Below are positions 61,774-64,000 of a stretch of 64,000 nucleotides of DNA, in pieces. Within the stretch, counting starts at the first letter, position 1. Each line of letters begins with the position of its first letter. A program made the translations under genes and the position numbers. The stretch comes from Rhodococcus sp. B7740 (GTDB lineage: Bacteria; Actinomycetota; Actinomycetes; Mycobacteriales; Mycobacteriaceae), in the NCBI RefSeq assembly GCF_000954115.1, contig NZ_CP010797.1, forward strand, positions 2,976,001 to 3,040,000, written 5' to 3'. Below the pieces are notes generated by a model. That model made no database searches, had not been told where the DNA came from, and worked only from the letters and a program-made list of their open reading frames with translations.

Positions 61774-63153
61774 TCAGGCCGACGCGTGGGCTTCGGCCCA
61801 TGCGTCGTAACCGCCGAGTAAGTCCGAGACGTTCTCGAATCCGTGCGCTCGGAGCAGTGATGCGGCCACACTGGAACGCCACCCGCCGGCGCAATGCACC
61901 ACGATGGGCCTCCCTGTCGGCACATGTTCGAGTCGAGTTCTCATCTGCGCCAACGGTATCGGCGTTGTGTTCGGAATGGTGCCGATGTCGCGTTCGCCGG
62001 GGTTGCGGATATCCACCAGCGTGACGTCGTCCGCTGCCAGCAGTGCGTCGAGCTGCGCGACGGTGGTGCGCTCGGCGGGCTCGACCAGTTCGGTCAGTGC
62101 CGCGGGAAATCTTCCGTCGCGGTCGACCTCGAGATAGCCGATGACGTTGTCCGACCCGACTCTGGCCAGCCGCACTGCGGCTTCCTGCTCGTCACCCGGA
62201 TACGCGACGAGAACGATGCGTCCGCCGATCTCGGCTACCATTCCACCGGTCTCGGCGAAGCGACCGTCGAAGCCCACGTTGATCGATCCCCGAAGATGAC
62301 CGATCGCGAAGTCGTCCACGCTGCGCGCGTCGAGCACTCGTGTTCCGGCAGCAAGCTCGGCTCGCATTGCCTCGGGAGTCAGCTCGGGAACGGTGCGGCT
62401 CGACGACAGCAGTGGATGGATCTGCTTGTTCAGTGCGGCGTCGGCGGAGAAGTACGCCGGTGCTGCGGGCTGGCCGTCGGTGACGAGCGCAACGAAGGCC
62501 TGCTCGGTCATCGGTTGCACCGACGGGTTGGTAGACCGCTGCTCACCGATGGTGGAGGTCAGCTCGGTGGACAGGTTCTTGCCACAGGACGATCCGGCTC
62601 CGTGAGCCGGCATGACCACGACCTCGTCCGGCAGTGTCATCAGGATGTCGTGCACCGTGCGATACATCGCTTCGGCGAGATCGCCCGTGGATCCGTCCCC
62701 GGGATTGACCAGGTCCGGTCGCCCGACATCGCCGATGAAAAGAGAATCGCCGGTGAGCACGGCTGTGGGTGTGGCACCGGGATGGTCACGAACCAGCACC
62801 GAGATCGATTCCCACGTGTGGCCGGGAGTGGAGAGAATGCCGAGTTCGACCTCGCCGAGCGAGAGGCGTTCACCGTCGCGTAGTCGTCGGATGGGATATT
62901 CGGTCTCGGCGGCTTCACCGAAGCCGATCCACGCGCCGGTGGCGTCCATCAATTCGAGGTGGCCGGAGACGAAGTCGGCGTGGAAATGAGTGTTCACGAC
63001 ACCCTCGATCGTGAGTCCGAACTTCGCCGCGTCGTCGAGGTATTCGGCGATGTCGCGACGCGGATCGACGACGATGGCCCGGCCGGTGCTCTCGTCTCCG
63101 ATCAGATACGAAGCGTGGGAGAGGCATTCGAGGTAGTACTGCTCGAGGATCAA
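61774..63153 (-). CDS. MBL-fold/rhodanese fusion, persulfide-dioxygenase-like
   Basis: 459 residues. The N-terminal metallo-beta-lactamase domain (about 1-240) has THFHADFVSGH (residues 55-65), DSLFIGDVGRPDL and PAHGAGSSCGK, as in ETHE1/CstB persulfide dioxygenases. Rhodanese domain 1 (about 255-350) has VLVAYPGDEQEAAVRL where the Cys loop should be, so it is inactive. Rhodanese domain 2 (about 360-455) has VVHCAGGWRSSVAA with the catalytic Cys. It oxidises persulfides to sulfite in the cytosol. CsoR/CstR-like operators upstream and a divergent TauE exporter support this. Confidence 0.9.
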   Translation of the reverse strand: MILEQYYLECLSHASYLIGDESTGRAIVVDPRRDIAEYLDDAAKFGLTIEGVVNTHFHADFVSGHLELMDATGAWIGFGEAAETEYPIRRLRDGERLSLGEVELGILSTPGHTWESISVLVRDHPGATPTAVLTGDSLFIGDVGRPDLVNPGDGSTGDLAEAMYRTVHDILMTLPDEVVVMPAHGAGSSCGKNLSTELTSTIGEQRSTNPSVQPMTEQAFVALVTDGQPAAPAYFSADAALNKQIHPLLSSSRTVPELTPEAMRAELAAGTRVLDARSVDDFAIGHLRGSINVGFDGRFAETGGMVAEIGGRIVLVAYPGDEQEAAVRLARVGSDNVIGYLEVDRDGRFPAALTELVEPAERTTVAQLDALLAADDVTLVDIRNPGERDIGTIPNTTPIPLAQMRTRLEHVPTGRPIVVHCAGGWRSSVAASLLRAHGFENVSDLLGGYDAWAEAHASA

Positions 63154-63211
63154 TATTCCTCCGTCTGACGCGCACCATGCGAGTTTCGCCGGGTGGTAGA
63201 CACAGTGTCGT

Positions 63212-63247
63212 ATACCCCCTAGGGTATGTCAAGTACCCCCCAGGGTA
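63212..63247. promoter_or_regulatory. tandem CsoR/CstR-like operators
   Basis: ATACCC-CCTA-GGGTAT (63212-63227) and TACCC-CCCA-GGGTA (63234-63247) are two palindromes with centres 21 bp apart in the spacer between the persulfide dioxygenase and TauE genes. CsoR-family sulfur (CstR) or copper repressors bind such ATACCCCCnnnGGGTAT sites. No CsoR gene is in the window. Confidence 0.65.
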
Positions 63248-63277
63248 TCGAGTCGCACCGATGATTGGAAACGAACG

Positions 63278-64000
63278 ATGACAGTGGTGCTGGCGCTCGG
63301 ATTCGGTGCCTCGATCGGAATTCTGCTGGGCCTGCTCGGCGGAGGCGGCTCGATTCTCGCCGTTCCGGTGTTGGTGTTCGCTGTGGGGTTGGAGGTAGAG
63401 GAAGCAATCCCCGTCTCGTTGATCGTCGTCGGTGCGGCATCGGCAGTCGGGGTGCTACCGAAGCTGCGCGCTCGGCGCGTCGAATGGCGGCTTGCGGTCG
63501 TCTTCGCGGCGAGCGGCATTCCCGCGACCTTCGCCGGGAGCGCCGTCGGCCGATTGCTTCCGGACGAGGTCTTGCTGCTCGGCTTCGCTGCCGTGATGGT
63601 GGCGGCCGGCGCTCGAATGCTCGCCGAGCGTGGGGATATCGGAACGGCCTGCAGAACCACGGGTTCGGGTATCGACTGGCGACACTGCGCGCCACGTTCC
63701 ATTCCGGCCGGTCTTGCCGTCGGATTCATGACCGGACTGTTCGGCGTCGGAGGCGGTTTCCTCATCATTCCGGTGCTGGTGCTCGCGCTCGGAATCGAGA
63801 TGTCGGTCGCGGTAGGCACCTCGTTGGTCATCATCGTCGCCAACTCTGTCGCCGGTCTGTTCTCGCATCTGAGCGGCACCGGTATCGACTGGTCCATCAC
63901 AGTCCTCTTCGCGGGCGCGGCAACAGTCGGATCCCTCCTGGCCGCGCGCTGGGGCACGCGAGTCGACACCGATCGACTGCAACGCCTGTTCGCCTACCTG
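63278..64000 (+). CDS. TauE/SafE sulfite/organosulfonate exporter, cut by the window end
   Basis: 241 codons up to the right edge. Membrane helices carry the repeated GLLGGGGSILAVPVLVFAVG and GLFGVGGGFLIIPVLVLALG signatures at about residues 18-37 and 150-170, the diagnostic paired loops of TauE/SafE. Helices around 47-60 and 168-190 match. It would export sulfite produced by the persulfide dioxygenase across the divergent promoter. Start is ATG 63278; an ATG at 63261 opens a six-codon frame that closes at it. Confidence 0.9.
   Translation, partial: MTVVLALGFGASIGILLGLLGGGGSILAVPVLVFAVGLEVEEAIPVSLIVVGAASAVGVLPKLRARRVEWRLAVVFAASGIPATFAGSAVGRLLPDEVLLLGFAAVMVAAGARMLAERGDIGTACRTTGSGIDWRHCAPRSIPAGLAVGFMTGLFGVGGGFLIIPVLVLALGIEMSVAVGTSLVIIVANSVAGLFSHLSGTGIDWSITVLFAGAATVGSLLAARWGTRVDTDRLQRLFAYL

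Noticed and set aside
1..64000. CRISPR arrays, prophage, IS elements, rRNA or tRNA genes
   Set aside because: I read for regular direct repeats, transposase motifs and tRNA-like cloverleaf ends and found none.

Overview
The window is GC-rich chromosomal DNA of a mycolic-acid actinobacterium, most likely Rhodococcus or a close relative. The pointers are a secreted mycolyltransferase-type esterase, an EthA-like monooxygenase, three actinobacterial Hsp70-like membrane proteins, DosR-type boxes next to universal stress proteins, GTG starts and many ATGA/GTGA gene overlaps. I see no rRNA, tRNA, CRISPR array, IS element or prophage. The species call is inference.

Layout. 0-9.5 kb: housekeeping and amino-acid genes (SRAP DNA-protein crosslink protein, aminotransferase, YibE/F membrane protein, alanine dehydrogenase with a divergent Lrp/AsnC regulator), then two tandem Hsp70-like proteins. 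9.7-28.9 kb: the most distinctive region. It holds a free carrier protein, an acyl-CoA-dehydrogenase-like enzyme and an amino acid:[carrier protein] ligase (a class II aminoacyl-tRNA-synthetase relative). These run directly into a polysaccharide locus: twin alpha/beta hydrolase, flippase, HxxxD acyltransferase, DUF998, GH16, three GT2 enzymes and a 750-residue membrane protein. A reverse-strand pair (DUF1839 protein and a GH2 enzyme) and an EEP-family phosphohydrolase complete it. A rare AAACAATC motif recurs in the three regulatory regions of this locus. I propose it makes an amino-acid- or acyl-decorated cell-surface glycan; this is inference.

28.9-35.9 kb: third Hsp70-like protein, low-molecular-weight tyrosine phosphatase, ABC exporter, STAS/anti-sigma-kinase pair, a two-gene FluC fluoride channel and a DUF218 protein. 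35.9-45.4 kb: an oxidative catabolic or lipid-modifying region with two Baeyer-Villiger-type flavin monooxygenases, a diiron ferritin-like protein, an SDR, two hydrolases, a ferredoxin-reductase-type electron donor and MerR and TetR regulators. It is bounded by two inverted repeats sharing a GTCAATGGC half-site. 45.4-52 kb: small coupled ORFs, a CsbD/LEA-like stress protein, mycolyltransferase-type esterase, type II NADH dehydrogenase, and DUF305 and DUF6153 exported proteins, the last with a CsoR-type operator.

52-61.5 kb: a dormancy/hypoxia-like island with three universal stress proteins, phosphoketolase, ABC transporter, two flavodoxin-domain proteins and a DUF1003 protein, preceded by GGGACTT (DosR-like) boxes. 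61.5-64 kb: a sulfur module with a tiny Cys-rich protein, an MBL-fold/rhodanese persulfide-dioxygenase-like protein and a TauE/SafE exporter (cut by the window end), controlled by two CsoR/CstR-like palindromes.
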